NCBI GenBank assembly: GCA_965369705.1
Contig: CBDURF010000015.1
Span: 1 to 32,118, forward strand
Length of the DNA: 32,118 nucleotides
Reading direction: 5' to 3'
Source: JAGLCY01 sp965369705
Lineage (GTDB): Bacteria > Krumholzibacteriota > Krumholzibacteriia > LZORAL124-64-63
The translations under genes and the position numbers were made by a program. Shown here in pieces: positions 8,101-16,713 of this stretch. The notes under the pieces are model-generated. The model was not told the DNA's origin. It did no database searches and saw nothing but the letters and a program-made list of their open reading frames with translations. Numbering within the stretch: position 1 is the first letter of the stretch; every line of letters starts with the position of its first letter.

Positions 8101-11100
8101 TCGCTCTGACGGCCGAAGGTCTGGTGGCCCCCATTATCGGGGTCAGTCCGACCTCCCTGTCGGCCGACCTGCTGACCGGCGAGATGGACACCCAGTTGCT
8201 GACCATCAGCAACACGGGCGGCAATGACCTGATCTTCGACATCTCCACCGAGGATATGACGGCTCAGGGGGCAAACTCCCAGGTATCGAGTGTCCAGGTG
8301 TCGACCGGCCGGCTGCTGAACGCGGCCCCGGCCGGGACCACCGCTCCGGCCGCCGCCCAGAACGGGGCGACGTGGGACGAGGGCGCCGTCCCGTCGCGGG
8401 ACCCTTTGCCTGCGCCCGTGAACACCGTCCCCGGCACGAATGCCACGGATCTGGCCCTGCTCATCGTGGGTAACGGCGACCTGGCCGAGATCCAGGCCCA
8501 GTTGCTGGCCTTCTCGGACATTTCGGTGGTGGACATCTTCGACCCCAGCTTCGGATTGCCGACCCTGGCCGATCTCGCGGCCTATCACGCGGTCATCCTG
8601 GCCAACAATTCGGCTTTCCCCGATCCGAACGGTCTCGGCGACGTGCTCGCCGATTACGTCGATCAGGGCGGCGGCGTGGTCCAGACCCTGGCCTCGTTCG
8701 TCGGCGGGTGGAACATCGGGGGCCGTTTCATGGATGACGGCTACTCCGCCTTCAACCTGGGCGTCGGTCCCGTCGGCAGCGCTTCTCTGGGCGCCTTCGA
8801 CGCGGGCCACCCCATCATGGACGGCGTGACCGCGGTTTCGGGCGATCTGTTGGCGACCGCACCCCTGGCCACGGGGGCCCAGTGGGTGGCCGACTGGGAT
8901 TTCGGCGAAACCTTCGTCGCCACCCAGGGTGACCAGGTGGCGGGCGTCAATATCTTTGTGGCCGGTCCGGGTTACTGGACCGGGGATCTGCCCCTGGTTC
9001 TGCACAACGCGGCGGCCTGGGTCAGCGGCGCCACCCGATGGCTTGACGTCGATCCCAACGCGGGCACCGTGGCCCCGGGCGCTTCGATCGACCTGCTGAT
9101 CACCTTCGACGCCACCAACGTCTGCGGCGGCACCTACCTGGCGAACATCTTGATCGACAGCAACGATCCCCTTTCCGCCCAACTGGTGGTGCCGGCGGAG
9201 ATGATCGTCACCGGGGAACCCGACATCGCGGTCTCGGACACGCTGTTGGCTTACGGTCCGCAGTTTATCGGAGCGGCCATTCCCGACACGGTGATCGTCT
9301 CCAATCCCGGCTGCGACCTGCTCCAGGTCACGGCCATTGCGATCGATCACGGCGACTTCAGTGTCGATACGACGCCCTTCGACCTGCTGGTCGGTGAGAT
9401 CCGGGCCCTGGAAGTCTTCTACAGTCCTACCAGCGTGGGACCGGCGTCCGGCACCCTGAGCCTGACCAGCAACGATCCCGACACCCCGCTGCTGACCGTG
9501 GCCCTGACGGGCGAGGGTTTTGTGGCGCCGGTGATCGGCGTCAATCCGACCCAGCTCTTCGCCGACCTGGTGACCGGCGAAATGGAGACTCAGCAGCTGA
9601 CCATCGACAACTCCGGGGGGAACGACCTGGTCTGGTCCATCCAGAGCACCAAGCGGGACAGCCTGGCCGCGCTGATCCAGGCGGCCGCCGCCTCGGTGGT
9701 GGAGGGCATCACGCCCAGCGGGACCCTGTACGGGGACGAAGGAACCGTCGCGACCCTGTCCGAGGACGAAAGGTCCCTGTTGCAGGGCCGCCTGACGGCC
9801 TACGAACAAACCATCGCCGCTTCGGGCGCGGCAGAGGTCATGCCCCTGATCGGCGTCAGTGGCTCCTATTCCTTTGACATGATATACAGGTTGCTGGGCA
9901 ATCCGCAGCTGACCGGCCTGTACACCTTCCTCGAGATCTACTACGAGACCGCTGACCTGACGGATCTGGACGGTTTGATCCTGGCCGAGGGCGATGGCTC
10001 CATCAACCAGGCCGAGGCGACGGTCATCAGGGATTTCTACGACAGCGGGCGGGGCATCTTCATCGGCATGGACGATTTCGACGGTATCTGGTATCTGCCG
10101 GTGTCCGACCTCCTCGCTCCGGTCTTCGGAATTTCTTCCGCGGCCGACGGCGACTTCTGCTCCAATGCGGTTTTGAATACCAACCACCCGATCAACGAGG
10201 GCATCGCTACCTTCAACATCAGTGGCGACTGGTGTATCGACAATGACCACTTCACCCTGGCCGGAGCCGACTGGCTGTTCATGGACGGCGTACAGGGACT
10301 GTATTACGGGGTCGCCAACGAGGGGGCGGCCAACACGGTCGCGATGGGTGAGAACCTGGCCTTTATCTGGTCGACCAACGAACAGTTGAACGCCAACGCC
10401 GTGATCTGGATGATGGAAGGCGCGAGTCTGCCCTCTGTCGATCCCGCCTCCGGCGTGATTCCGCCGGGCGGCAGCCAGGTCGTCGACGTGACCTTCGACG
10501 CGATGGATATCTGCGGCGGGAACTACTACGCCGACCTGATCATCACCAACAACGATCCGATCAATTCGAAGTTGACCGTGCCCGCGGACATGCACGTGAC
10601 CGGCGAAACCGACATCGCCGTTTCCGACACCCTGCTCGCCTACGGCCAGGTCTTCATGGGCGCCGTGGTGACGGACACGGTGGTCGTTTCCAACCCCGGC
10701 TGCGACCTGTTGACGGTCACCGGCGTAAGCATCGATCAAGCCGACTTCACCACCGATACCACCCCTTTCAATCTGCAGGTGGGCGAGAGCCGGGCCCTGG
10801 CGGTGGCCTACACGCCCGGTGGGCTCGGCGCGGTGGCCGGGACCTTGAGTCTGGTCAGCAATGATCCCGACGAGCCCCTGGTGACGGTGGAGTTGACCGC
10901 CGAGGGCGTAGAGGCCCCCATTATCGGGGTCAGTCCGACCTCCCTGTCGGCCGACCTGCTGACGGGCGAGATCGAAAACCAGGTCCTGACCATCAGCAAC
11001 ACCGGCGGCAGCGACCTGATCTTCGACGTATCCACCCAGAATCAGACGGCTCAGGGCGCAGACTCCCAGGTGCCGAGCACCCGGATTTCGAGCGGCCGGC

Positions 11101-14100
11101 TGCTGAACGCCGTGCCGGCCGGAACCGAGGCGCCGGCCGCCGCCCAGAGCGGGGCGGCCTGGAGCGACGGCCTGACCCCACTGCGGGAGCCCCTGCCGAC
11201 GCCCGTGAACACCATCCCGGGCACGAATGCCACTGATATGGCCCTGGTCATCGTGGGCAACGGATACCTGGTCGAGATCCAGGCCCAGTTGTTGGCTTTC
11301 TCCGACATTTCGGTGGTGGACATCTTCGACGTCGGTTTCGGCAATCCGACCCTGGCAAATCTTGCCGTCTACCACGCGGTGATCCTGGCCAACGGCTATT
11401 CCTTCCCTGATCCGATCGGTCTCGGTGACGTGCTTGCCGACTACGTCGATCAAGGCGGCGGCGTGGTTCAGACCATCGCCTCGTTCGTCGACGGGTGGAG
11501 CATAATGGGACGTTTCGTTGATGAAGGCTATTCACCCTTCAACCTGGGTGCTGCTTTTCTCGGTTTCGCCCAATTAGGTTCTTTCGATCCGGCCCACCCC
11601 ATCATGGACGGCGTGACGGCGGTCACGAGCACCGGGCTGGCGAGCGCGCCCCTGGCCGCGGGGGCCCAGTGGGTCGCCGACTGGGATTTCGGCGAGGCTT
11701 TCGTCGCCACCCAGGGTAACCAGGTGGCGGGCGTCAACATTTATGTGGCCGAGACGGGCTACTGGACGGGCGATATACCCCTGGTTCTGCACAACGCGGC
11801 GGCCTGGGTGAGCGGTTCGGCCCAATGGCTCAGTGTCGATCCCTCCGCGGGTACGCTGGTTCCGGGCGCTTCGGTCGATCTGCTGGTCACCTTCGACGCC
11901 ACCGGCATCTGCAGCGACACCTTCCTGGCAAACATCCTGGTCGACAGCAACGATCCTCTCGCTTCCCCGTTTGCTGTTCCGGTGGAAATGACCGTCACGG
12001 GTGAACCTGATATCGCCGTTTCGGATACCCTGGTGGCCTTCGGTCCCGTCTACATGGGCGCCACGGTGGCCGACTCGGTCATCGTGTCCAACCCCGGCTG
12101 CGATATCCTGACCGTCCGACCCTACATGGCGATCCGGATCCAGGAAGCCGGCTTCGATATCGACACGACCCACTTCGAACTCGCCGCGGGCGAAAGCCGG
12201 GCGCTGGAAGTGACCTTTTCGCCGACGGGCGTCGGGCCGGTGACCGGCGAGTTCTCCCTGGCCAGCAACGACCCGGACGAGTCGGCGATAGTGGTGTTCC
12301 TGTCCGGTGAAGGCGTGACGCCGCCGGTGATCGGTGTTGATCCCCCCGTTCTGGACGTGACGCTCCTGCCGGAAGAGATCCAGGTCCACCAGCTGACCAT
12401 CGAAAACACGGGCGGCGCCGACCTGGTCTGGGAGATTTTCCGGTCCCTGCGCGACAGCACGGCCCTGGCCCTGCAGGCGGCTGCCGCGGCGGTGGTCACG
12501 GGCATCACGCCCAGCGGTTCGATCGTCATGGACGGTGTGGCGGTTCCGGGTCTTTCGGATGAGGAAAAAGACCTGCTGCGGGCCCGCCTGGTCGAGTACC
12601 GGCTGACAGTCTCTTCCTTCAACGGACCGGAGGCGGTGCCTGAGATCGGAGTCGGCGGCAGCTCCAGCCACAACTTGTTGTTCATGCTTCTGGGCAATCC
12701 CCAACTGGCAGGCATGTACACCTTCAGCGAGGTGGATTACGTCTACGGCGACCTGACCGCTTTGGACGGGCTGGTGGTGGCCGAATCCGACGGGAACATC
12801 TTCGAGGCCGGAGCCCTCGCCCTGCGGGCCTTCTACGACAGCGGCCGCGGCATCGTCATGGGCATGGATGATTTCATCTACATCTGGGACGGTCCGGTCG
12901 GGGATCTGCTGGAACCCGTCTTCGGTGTCACCAATCCCAACGACTCCAATTTCTGCAGCAACGCCGAGCTGAACACGGTCCACCCCATCAACGAAGGCCT
13001 CACCTCTTTCAACCTGGGCGGCTCCTGGTGCAACGACAACGACGACTTCCAGTTGGTCAGCGCCGAGTGGCTGTTCAAGGATTATTCGCTGGGCAACATC
13101 TACGGCGCGGCCCACAGCGGCACCGCACGCACGGTGGTGATGGGCGAGAACCTGTACGGGATCTGGTATCCCAACGAACAGCTGAACGTCAATGCGGTGG
13201 TCTGGATGATGGAAGGTTCCCACCTGCCGTCGGTCGATCCATCTTCCGGCGTCATTCCCGCGGGGTCCAACCAGGCCGTCGACGTGACCTTCGACGCGAC
13301 AAGCATCTGCGGCGGCGATTTCTTCTACAACCTAACCGTCGCCAGCAACGATCCGCTCACGCCCGAGGTCGTGGTGCCGGCGGACATGCACGTGCCCGGG
13401 GTCCCGGTCATCGGATTGCCGGACTCCCTGGTGACCTTCGGCGAGGTGTTTATCGGTTTCACGGCGACCGACACGATCACCATCACCAACTCGGGCTGCG
13501 GAGTGCTTGATGTCACGGCGATCTCCATCGATCACGGTGATTTCATCACGGACACGACGCCCTTCACCGTGCCGGTGGACGGTACTCATTTCCTGCCTGT
13601 TACCTATGTGCCCAGTACGGCGGGACCCGCCCTGGGCATCCTGACCTTGACCAACAACGATCCCGGCATGCCTGTCGCGGGGATCACCCTGACCGGGACA
13701 GGCATGAATACCCCGGTTGTCGATGTGGTGCCGGGCCAGCTGGCCGCGGATCTCCAGCAGGGTGAGACCGAAACCCAGTTGTTGACCATTTCGAACACCG
13801 GAACCGGTGAGCTGATTTACGCCATTGGCACGGTAAACGCCGTAGGTGTGGGCCAGAGCACCGTCCAGGTTTCCACCGGCCGGCTCCTGAATCCCGTCAA
13901 GACAGGCATCAAGATCGACGGCGACAAGACCGGAAAGGTCACCGCGACGGCAGGCCAGAACTCGGTGGGCCTCGCGGACGGAATGGCGCCTTCGCGCGAG
14001 CCCTATCCGGTTCCCACCGAAACAATACCGGTCGCGAGCGGCACCGACCTGCAGCTGCTTCTGCTGGGCTCCGGTGAACTGAGCGAAATCCAGACCCAGC

Positions 14101-16652
14101 TGCTGGCCTACTCCGACATCACGGTCGTCGACATTTTCGACGGCGAGCATGGGACCCCGACCCTGGTGAATCTCACGGCGTACAACGTCGTGATCCTGGC
14201 CAACAACTTCACCTTCATGGACCCGGTGGGCACCGGAGACGTGCTGGCGGATTACGTCGACATGGGCGGCGGGGTCATCCAGACCCTGGGCTCGTTCGTA
14301 CGTGGGTTCAACATCGCGGGCCGTTTCATGGACGAAGGTTATGCGGCGTTCGGCCTGGATACCGGGCTGTTCGGGCCGACCAACCTGGGTGACTTCAACG
14401 GTTTACACCCCATTATGGACGGCGTGACGACGGCACAGTGCGACCTTGTGTCGAACATCACACTCGCGTCGAGCGCCGAGTGGGTCGCCGATTGGGACAA
14501 CGGCCGTACCTGCGTGGCGACCAACGGCAATCGAGTCGTGGGCGTGAACGTCTTTGTCGCCAAGACCGGCTACTGGTCCGGCGATGTGGACCTGATCCTG
14601 CACAACACCGTCCAGTGGATCGGCAGCCACGTGACCTGGCTGGATATAGTGCCCATGGACGGCGTAGTGCCGCCGGGCGGCTCGGTCGACCTGATGGTCA
14701 CCTTCGACACCGCCGGCAGCAACCCGGGCGATTACGGCGCGCTGATCCGCGTGAAGACCAATGATCCGGTCACCCCGCTGGTTTTGGTGCCCGTCGACCT
14801 GACGATCCGCGGCGCCCTGATGACGGTGGACGTGGTGGCGACTGCCGGTGCGGCGTCCGATCTCGACAACACCCTCGGCATCGCCGAGGGCGCCACCGAC
14901 GGTTTTGACGGCCAGTACGACCTGCCCGAACCGCCTCCCCCACCGGCGGGGTACGTCACGGGGTACTTCCCTCATCCGGAATGGGGTTCGCCGCTGGGCG
15001 ACCGGTTCATGACCGACATCAGAGCTCCCTACGACCCGGGTTCGGACATGAAGAGCTGGCCGTTTGTCGTCGAGACCGACCTGGGTGACAGCGTGACCTT
15101 GGCGTTCACCCCGAGCTTCACCGAGGCCGTCGGCTGGCAGCTGTGGCTCCGGGATGAAGCGACCGGAGGCATGTACAATCTCTTCCCGTCGCTGACCTAC
15201 ACCTTCACGCCCGGACCCGGCGCCAACGCCTTCACGATCCTCGTCGGCAGGATCGTGCCGCCCCTGCAGCCGGTCGAACGTCAGATCGCCGCCGGCTGGT
15301 CCATGCTCGGGGCTCCCCTCGTGCCGCCAACCGGTGGAGATACCTGGGCGGACGTTCTGCTGGACGACACCGCCGGCGCCACCTTCCTGTTCGACTACGT
15401 AGGCACCTCGGGTTACGGGGACGTCGGCGGAGGTGATCCGGTGATCCAGGGCCAGGGTCTCTGGCTCGCTTCCACGGACAACTTCGTCTGGACGATGCAG
15501 GGCGACCCCGACGAGGACACGATCAATGTGCCGGCCATGATCGGCTGGAACCTCGTAGGCTATCCCCTGTGGATCAGCGGGGGTCTCGACGGCGTGTCGG
15601 TGGAGCATGACGGCCATCTGTACCTGTGGCAGGATGCGGTTGCCGCGGGTCTGGTGTCGCCGTTCGTCTACGATTACGACGGAATCACCGACACCTACCT
15701 CCCGGTCATCTCGCTGGAGCCTTGGCGCGGCTACTGGATGGCCGCCCATGTCAGCGGCGTCACCCTCCAGTTCAATTACCGGTCGATGCTGGGCGTCACC
15801 CATCCAGCGGCTTCCGCCTCGGGTGAGACCAGTGACCGGCTTCCGCTCCTGGTCCAGGCGGCTCCGGTCAGGGAAGGCAAGGATGATCAGCCGGAGGCCG
15901 AGAAGTCCGGCGAATCAGGCTGGCAGCTGAACGTGGGCCTGTCTCTGGGCGCGGGCCAGGTGGCCATCGGCCGGACCGCCGGTGCGACCACCGGGTTCGA
16001 CGCGGCCTTCGATCTGCCCGTGCCCCCGGCCTCGCCGAGCAGCACGGAGAAGGCGACCCTGGTCATCAAGCATCCCGAATGGAATCTGGCCTGCGGGTCC
16101 GGTTTCTACAGCGACATGGTCGCCTTGTCCGACGAACCGCAGGAATGGAACCTGACGGTGACGGCGCCCGAACCGGGTTCGGTGAACCTGGTCTGGGATC
16201 CTATGGACCTGCCTGCCGAGGTGGACCTGCAGGTCTACCTGCCGCACGAGAATCGCGTGGTGGTGATGTCGGTGCGTGACGAGAACAGCGTGCAGGTCGA
16301 CGTCGGGTCCACGCCGGTTCTGGTCCGGTTCCGCACGCCCAACGGCATATCCGACGTGCCTGGCCGGCTGGCCGGCCTGCAGCTGAGGAACGCGCCCAAC
16401 CCGTTCAACCCGATGACCGAATTCCGGTTCAACCTGCCTCACACCGGTGACGCGGAAATCCGGATCTTCGACATCCGCGGCGCCGTGGTGCGGCGGGTCA
16501 CAGGCGGTGTAATACCCGCCGGTCCCGCGACGCTGCGGTGGGCGGGACGCGACAACAGCGGCCGTGAAGTGGCCAGCGGCATCTACTTCTATCGCCTGTA
16601 TCTCGACGGGAGGCAGGAGGGGAAGACCCTCAAGATGACCCTGGTCAAATGA
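5106..16652 (+). CDS. Giant secreted subtilisin-like protease with three alternating A/B super-repeats and a FlgD/T9SS-type tail
   Basis: The protein has 3848 residues. Residues 1-28 are a signal peptide (cleavage after NPALA) and about 33-112 resemble an I9-type propeptide. About 120-430 form an S8 protease with Asp157 (AVIDSGVD), His212 (NSHGTHCSG), oxyanion Asn304 (AAAGNS) and Ser375 (SGTSMATPH), so it should be active. An Fn3 domain covers about 437-545. Residues 547-3236 consist of six ~463-residue half-units: an Ig-like strand block, a Rossmann-like module, then ASH/HYDIN-like beta domains. The modules alternate A, B, A, B, A, B. After them come two copies of a domain beginning near GATDGFDGQYDLP and GATTGFDAAFDLP (about 3260 and 3630), with a beta-rich region between. 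Residues 3755-3848 are a FlgD-like, T9SS-type sorting tail (NAPNPFNPMTEF to KTLKMTLVK). ATG 5106 was chosen for the ribosome site, promoter distance and signal peptide. It is likely surface-attached or secreted; the substrate is unknown. Confidence 0.93.
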   Translation: MSKSESLRLFSFFLVLFSSFLIFNPALAEPIQGPYVPGEIIIKYSADATSGEISTLSSQLNSIRLREFTRIGASLEQLTDMTVPEAIGLLENNPLVEYIEPNYLYTIEVIPNDPDFPKLWGMHNTGQTGGTVDADIDAPEAWNEFTGSNNVIVAVIDSGVDYNHPDLAANAWTNPGEIPNNGLDDDGNGFIDDIHGWDFYNLDNDPMDDNSHGTHCSGTIGGVGNNALGVVGVNWNVKIMALKFLSAAGSGSSAGAISCIEYATMMGADLSSNSWGGGSFSIALEAAIQDAYTAGVLFVAAAGNSGGDNDIYPHYPSSYTIGNIVAVGATDHNDQRVNAGWASNYGITSVDIGAPGLDIYSTVPSGGYGYKSGTSMATPHVSGVLALVKGQFPGITVDAAKTLVFNSADVLPQLAGLWVTGGRLNAAMALSGPDSIPPDPVVDLAVNQTASNRISLVWTATGDDGDVGNASSYDIHFATFPIDSTNFDTATAVVNPPFPAPPGQPDSVTVEGLDFLTTYYFALKIRDEYGNPSPISNLATGTTLGIPIVSTSPSSLSSSLITGGRQDQILTISNVGDGTLDFTVETVKADSTALAMQAAAAAVVEGITPSGIAYLDEEPMAVLTPEEISLLRSRLISYDQAGAASSAGALPVIAVGGDYSADMMFHLLNNAPLTGLFSFQEVNYEYDDLTLVDGLIIAESDYAITGPKAIVLRDFFDTGRGIFIGMDDFDDIWSGTIPGLLGPVFGISNPVDNEFCSNPVLNTSHPINDSIPGFVIGGNWCNENDSFLLDGADWLFKGGNEGDIFGVANDSSARTVLMGENLAGVWAANEQLNANAVIWMMESGGIPTVNPVAGTIPAGGSMDITVTFDASELCGGDFFADVVVTSNDPVDPEVRVPTVMTVTGVPDIAVSATLLDYGSVFIGAVVTETLIVSNPGCDVINVTALTIDHPDFTTDLTPFDLLVGEERVLVVSYSPGGIGPVAGTLSLTSNDPDQPVVEVALTAEGLVAPIIGVSPTSLSADLLTGEMDTQLLTISNTGGNDLIFDISTEDMTAQGANSQVSSVQVSTGRLLNAAPAGTTAPAAAQNGATWDEGAVPSRDPLPAPVNTVPGTNATDLALLIVGNGDLAEIQAQLLAFSDISVVDIFDPSFGLPTLADLAAYHAVILANNSAFPDPNGLGDVLADYVDQGGGVVQTLASFVGGWNIGGRFMDDGYSAFNLGVGPVGSASLGAFDAGHPIMDGVTAVSGDLLATAPLATGAQWVADWDFGETFVATQGDQVAGVNIFVAGPGYWTGDLPLVLHNAAAWVSGATRWLDVDPNAGTVAPGASIDLLITFDATNVCGGTYLANILIDSNDPLSAQLVVPAEMIVTGEPDIAVSDTLLAYGPQFIGAAIPDTVIVSNPGCDLLQVTAIAIDHGDFSVDTTPFDLLVGEIRALEVFYSPTSVGPASGTLSLTSNDPDTPLLTVALTGEGFVAPVIGVNPTQLFADLVTGEMETQQLTIDNSGGNDLVWSIQSTKRDSLAALIQAAAASVVEGITPSGTLYGDEGTVATLSEDERSLLQGRLTAYEQTIAASGAAEVMPLIGVSGSYSFDMIYRLLGNPQLTGLYTFLEIYYETADLTDLDGLILAEGDGSINQAEATVIRDFYDSGRGIFIGMDDFDGIWYLPVSDLLAPVFGISSAADGDFCSNAVLNTNHPINEGIATFNISGDWCIDNDHFTLAGADWLFMDGVQGLYYGVANEGAANTVAMGENLAFIWSTNEQLNANAVIWMMEGASLPSVDPASGVIPPGGSQVVDVTFDAMDICGGNYYADLIITNNDPINSKLTVPADMHVTGETDIAVSDTLLAYGQVFMGAVVTDTVVVSNPGCDLLTVTGVSIDQADFTTDTTPFNLQVGESRALAVAYTPGGLGAVAGTLSLVSNDPDEPLVTVELTAEGVEAPIIGVSPTSLSADLLTGEIENQVLTISNTGGSDLIFDVSTQNQTAQGADSQVPSTRISSGRLLNAVPAGTEAPAAAQSGAAWSDGLTPLREPLPTPVNTIPGTNATDMALVIVGNGYLVEIQAQLLAFSDISVVDIFDVGFGNPTLANLAVYHAVILANGYSFPDPIGLGDVLADYVDQGGGVVQTIASFVDGWSIMGRFVDEGYSPFNLGAAFLGFAQLGSFDPAHPIMDGVTAVTSTGLASAPLAAGAQWVADWDFGEAFVATQGNQVAGVNIYVAETGYWTGDIPLVLHNAAAWVSGSAQWLSVDPSAGTLVPGASVDLLVTFDATGICSDTFLANILVDSNDPLASPFAVPVEMTVTGEPDIAVSDTLVAFGPVYMGATVADSVIVSNPGCDILTVRPYMAIRIQEAGFDIDTTHFELAAGESRALEVTFSPTGVGPVTGEFSLASNDPDESAIVVFLSGEGVTPPVIGVDPPVLDVTLLPEEIQVHQLTIENTGGADLVWEIFRSLRDSTALALQAAAAAVVTGITPSGSIVMDGVAVPGLSDEEKDLLRARLVEYRLTVSSFNGPEAVPEIGVGGSSSHNLLFMLLGNPQLAGMYTFSEVDYVYGDLTALDGLVVAESDGNIFEAGALALRAFYDSGRGIVMGMDDFIYIWDGPVGDLLEPVFGVTNPNDSNFCSNAELNTVHPINEGLTSFNLGGSWCNDNDDFQLVSAEWLFKDYSLGNIYGAAHSGTARTVVMGENLYGIWYPNEQLNVNAVVWMMEGSHLPSVDPSSGVIPAGSNQAVDVTFDATSICGGDFFYNLTVASNDPLTPEVVVPADMHVPGVPVIGLPDSLVTFGEVFIGFTATDTITITNSGCGVLDVTAISIDHGDFITDTTPFTVPVDGTHFLPVTYVPSTAGPALGILTLTNNDPGMPVAGITLTGTGMNTPVVDVVPGQLAADLQQGETETQLLTISNTGTGELIYAIGTVNAVGVGQSTVQVSTGRLLNPVKTGIKIDGDKTGKVTATAGQNSVGLADGMAPSREPYPVPTETIPVASGTDLQLLLLGSGELSEIQTQLLAYSDITVVDIFDGEHGTPTLVNLTAYNVVILANNFTFMDPVGTGDVLADYVDMGGGVIQTLGSFVRGFNIAGRFMDEGYAAFGLDTGLFGPTNLGDFNGLHPIMDGVTTAQCDLVSNITLASSAEWVADWDNGRTCVATNGNRVVGVNVFVAKTGYWSGDVDLILHNTVQWIGSHVTWLDIVPMDGVVPPGGSVDLMVTFDTAGSNPGDYGALIRVKTNDPVTPLVLVPVDLTIRGALMTVDVVATAGAASDLDNTLGIAEGATDGFDGQYDLPEPPPPPAGYVTGYFPHPEWGSPLGDRFMTDIRAPYDPGSDMKSWPFVVETDLGDSVTLAFTPSFTEAVGWQLWLRDEATGGMYNLFPSLTYTFTPGPGANAFTILVGRIVPPLQPVERQIAAGWSMLGAPLVPPTGGDTWADVLLDDTAGATFLFDYVGTSGYGDVGGGDPVIQGQGLWLASTDNFVWTMQGDPDEDTINVPAMIGWNLVGYPLWISGGLDGVSVEHDGHLYLWQDAVAAGLVSPFVYDYDGITDTYLPVISLEPWRGYWMAAHVSGVTLQFNYRSMLGVTHPAASASGETSDRLPLLVQAAPVREGKDDQPEAEKSGESGWQLNVGLSLGAGQVAIGRTAGATTGFDAAFDLPVPPASPSSTEKATLVIKHPEWNLACGSGFYSDMVALSDEPQEWNLTVTAPEPGSVNLVWDPMDLPAEVDLQVYLPHENRVVVMSVRDENSVQVDVGSTPVLVRFRTPNGISDVPGRLAGLQLRNAPNPFNPMTEFRFNLPHTGDAEIRIFDIRGAVVRRVTGGVIPAGPATLRWAGRDNSGREVASGIYFYRLYLDGRQEGKTLKMTLVK
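6744..9527 (+). repeat. Super-repeat unit 1 (half-units A1 6744-8129 and B1 8130-9527)
   Basis: This is the first of three in-frame super-repeats in the giant protease. Half-unit A1 holds a Rossmann-like module with IAVGGDYSADMMF, LVDGLIIAES, GRGIFIGMDDFDD and HPIND. Half-unit B1 holds a different module with LLIVGNGDLAEIQAQLLAF, VVDIFD, YVDQGGGVVQT and HPIMDG. Each half starts with an Ig-like strand block (PSSLSS, PTSLSADL) and ends with an ASH-like domain (VSNPGCD... then SNDPD). Common words in units 1 and 2 are exactly 2787 bp apart. Confidence 0.9.
9528..12323 (+). repeat. Super-repeat unit 2 (half-units A2 9528-10916 and B2 10917-12323)
   Basis: The second copy keeps the domain order of unit 1. 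A2 retains GRGIFIGMDDFDGIW and HPINEG; B2 retains FSDISVVDIFD, YVDQGGGVVQT and HPIMDG. B2 starts with a 51-bp block identical to the start of B1. Its last ASH-like domain has a short insertion (RPYMAIRIQ), which accounts for the longer distance to unit 3 (2796 bp at the end of module A). Confidence 0.9.
12324..14813 (+). repeat. Super-repeat unit 3 (half-units A3 12324-13712 and B3 13713-14813), lacking the final ASH-like domain
   Basis: The third copy is the most diverged. A3 has GRGIVMGMDDFIYIW and HPINEG; B3 has YSDITVVDIFD, YVDMGGGVIQT and HPIMDG. A Lys/Asp-rich insertion (KTGIKIDGDKTGKV) precedes module B3. After B3 one beta-strand block is present (VPPGGSVDLMVTFDTA to VPVDLTIRG). The terminal ASH-like domain seen in units 1 and 2 is missing and replaced by the C-terminal region. 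Confidence 0.88.
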
Positions 16653-16680
16653 TGTGAACAGCTAAAACAAGCCTTAACCC

Positions 16681-16708
16681 AGGCCCCGGACCAAGTTCGG
16701 GGCCTCTT
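16681..16708. terminator. Hairpin terminator between convergent genes
   Basis: A 10-bp stem (AGGCCCCGGA 16681-16690 with TTCGGGGCCT 16696-16705, one G-U pair) encloses a 5-nt loop. CTTCTC follows on the plus strand, a weak pyrimidine tract. It lies 28 bp after the giant gene's stop and just past the stop of the convergent sulfatase-like gene, so it may serve both strands. Confidence 0.65.
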
Positions 16709-16713
16709 CTCAT

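Noticed and set aside
7893..11453. A 1186-codon open frame on the minus strand inside the giant protease gene
   Set aside because: It is antisense to clearly conserved repeats, and its composition (His/Arg/Gly/Val-rich, repetitive) is the usual mirror of GC-biased codon use. It has no domain or ribosome site.
6744..14813. Repeats considered as a CRISPR-like or mobile array
   Set aside because: The repeat is in frame, kilobases long and encodes protein domains; there are no short direct repeats with spacers and no transposase.
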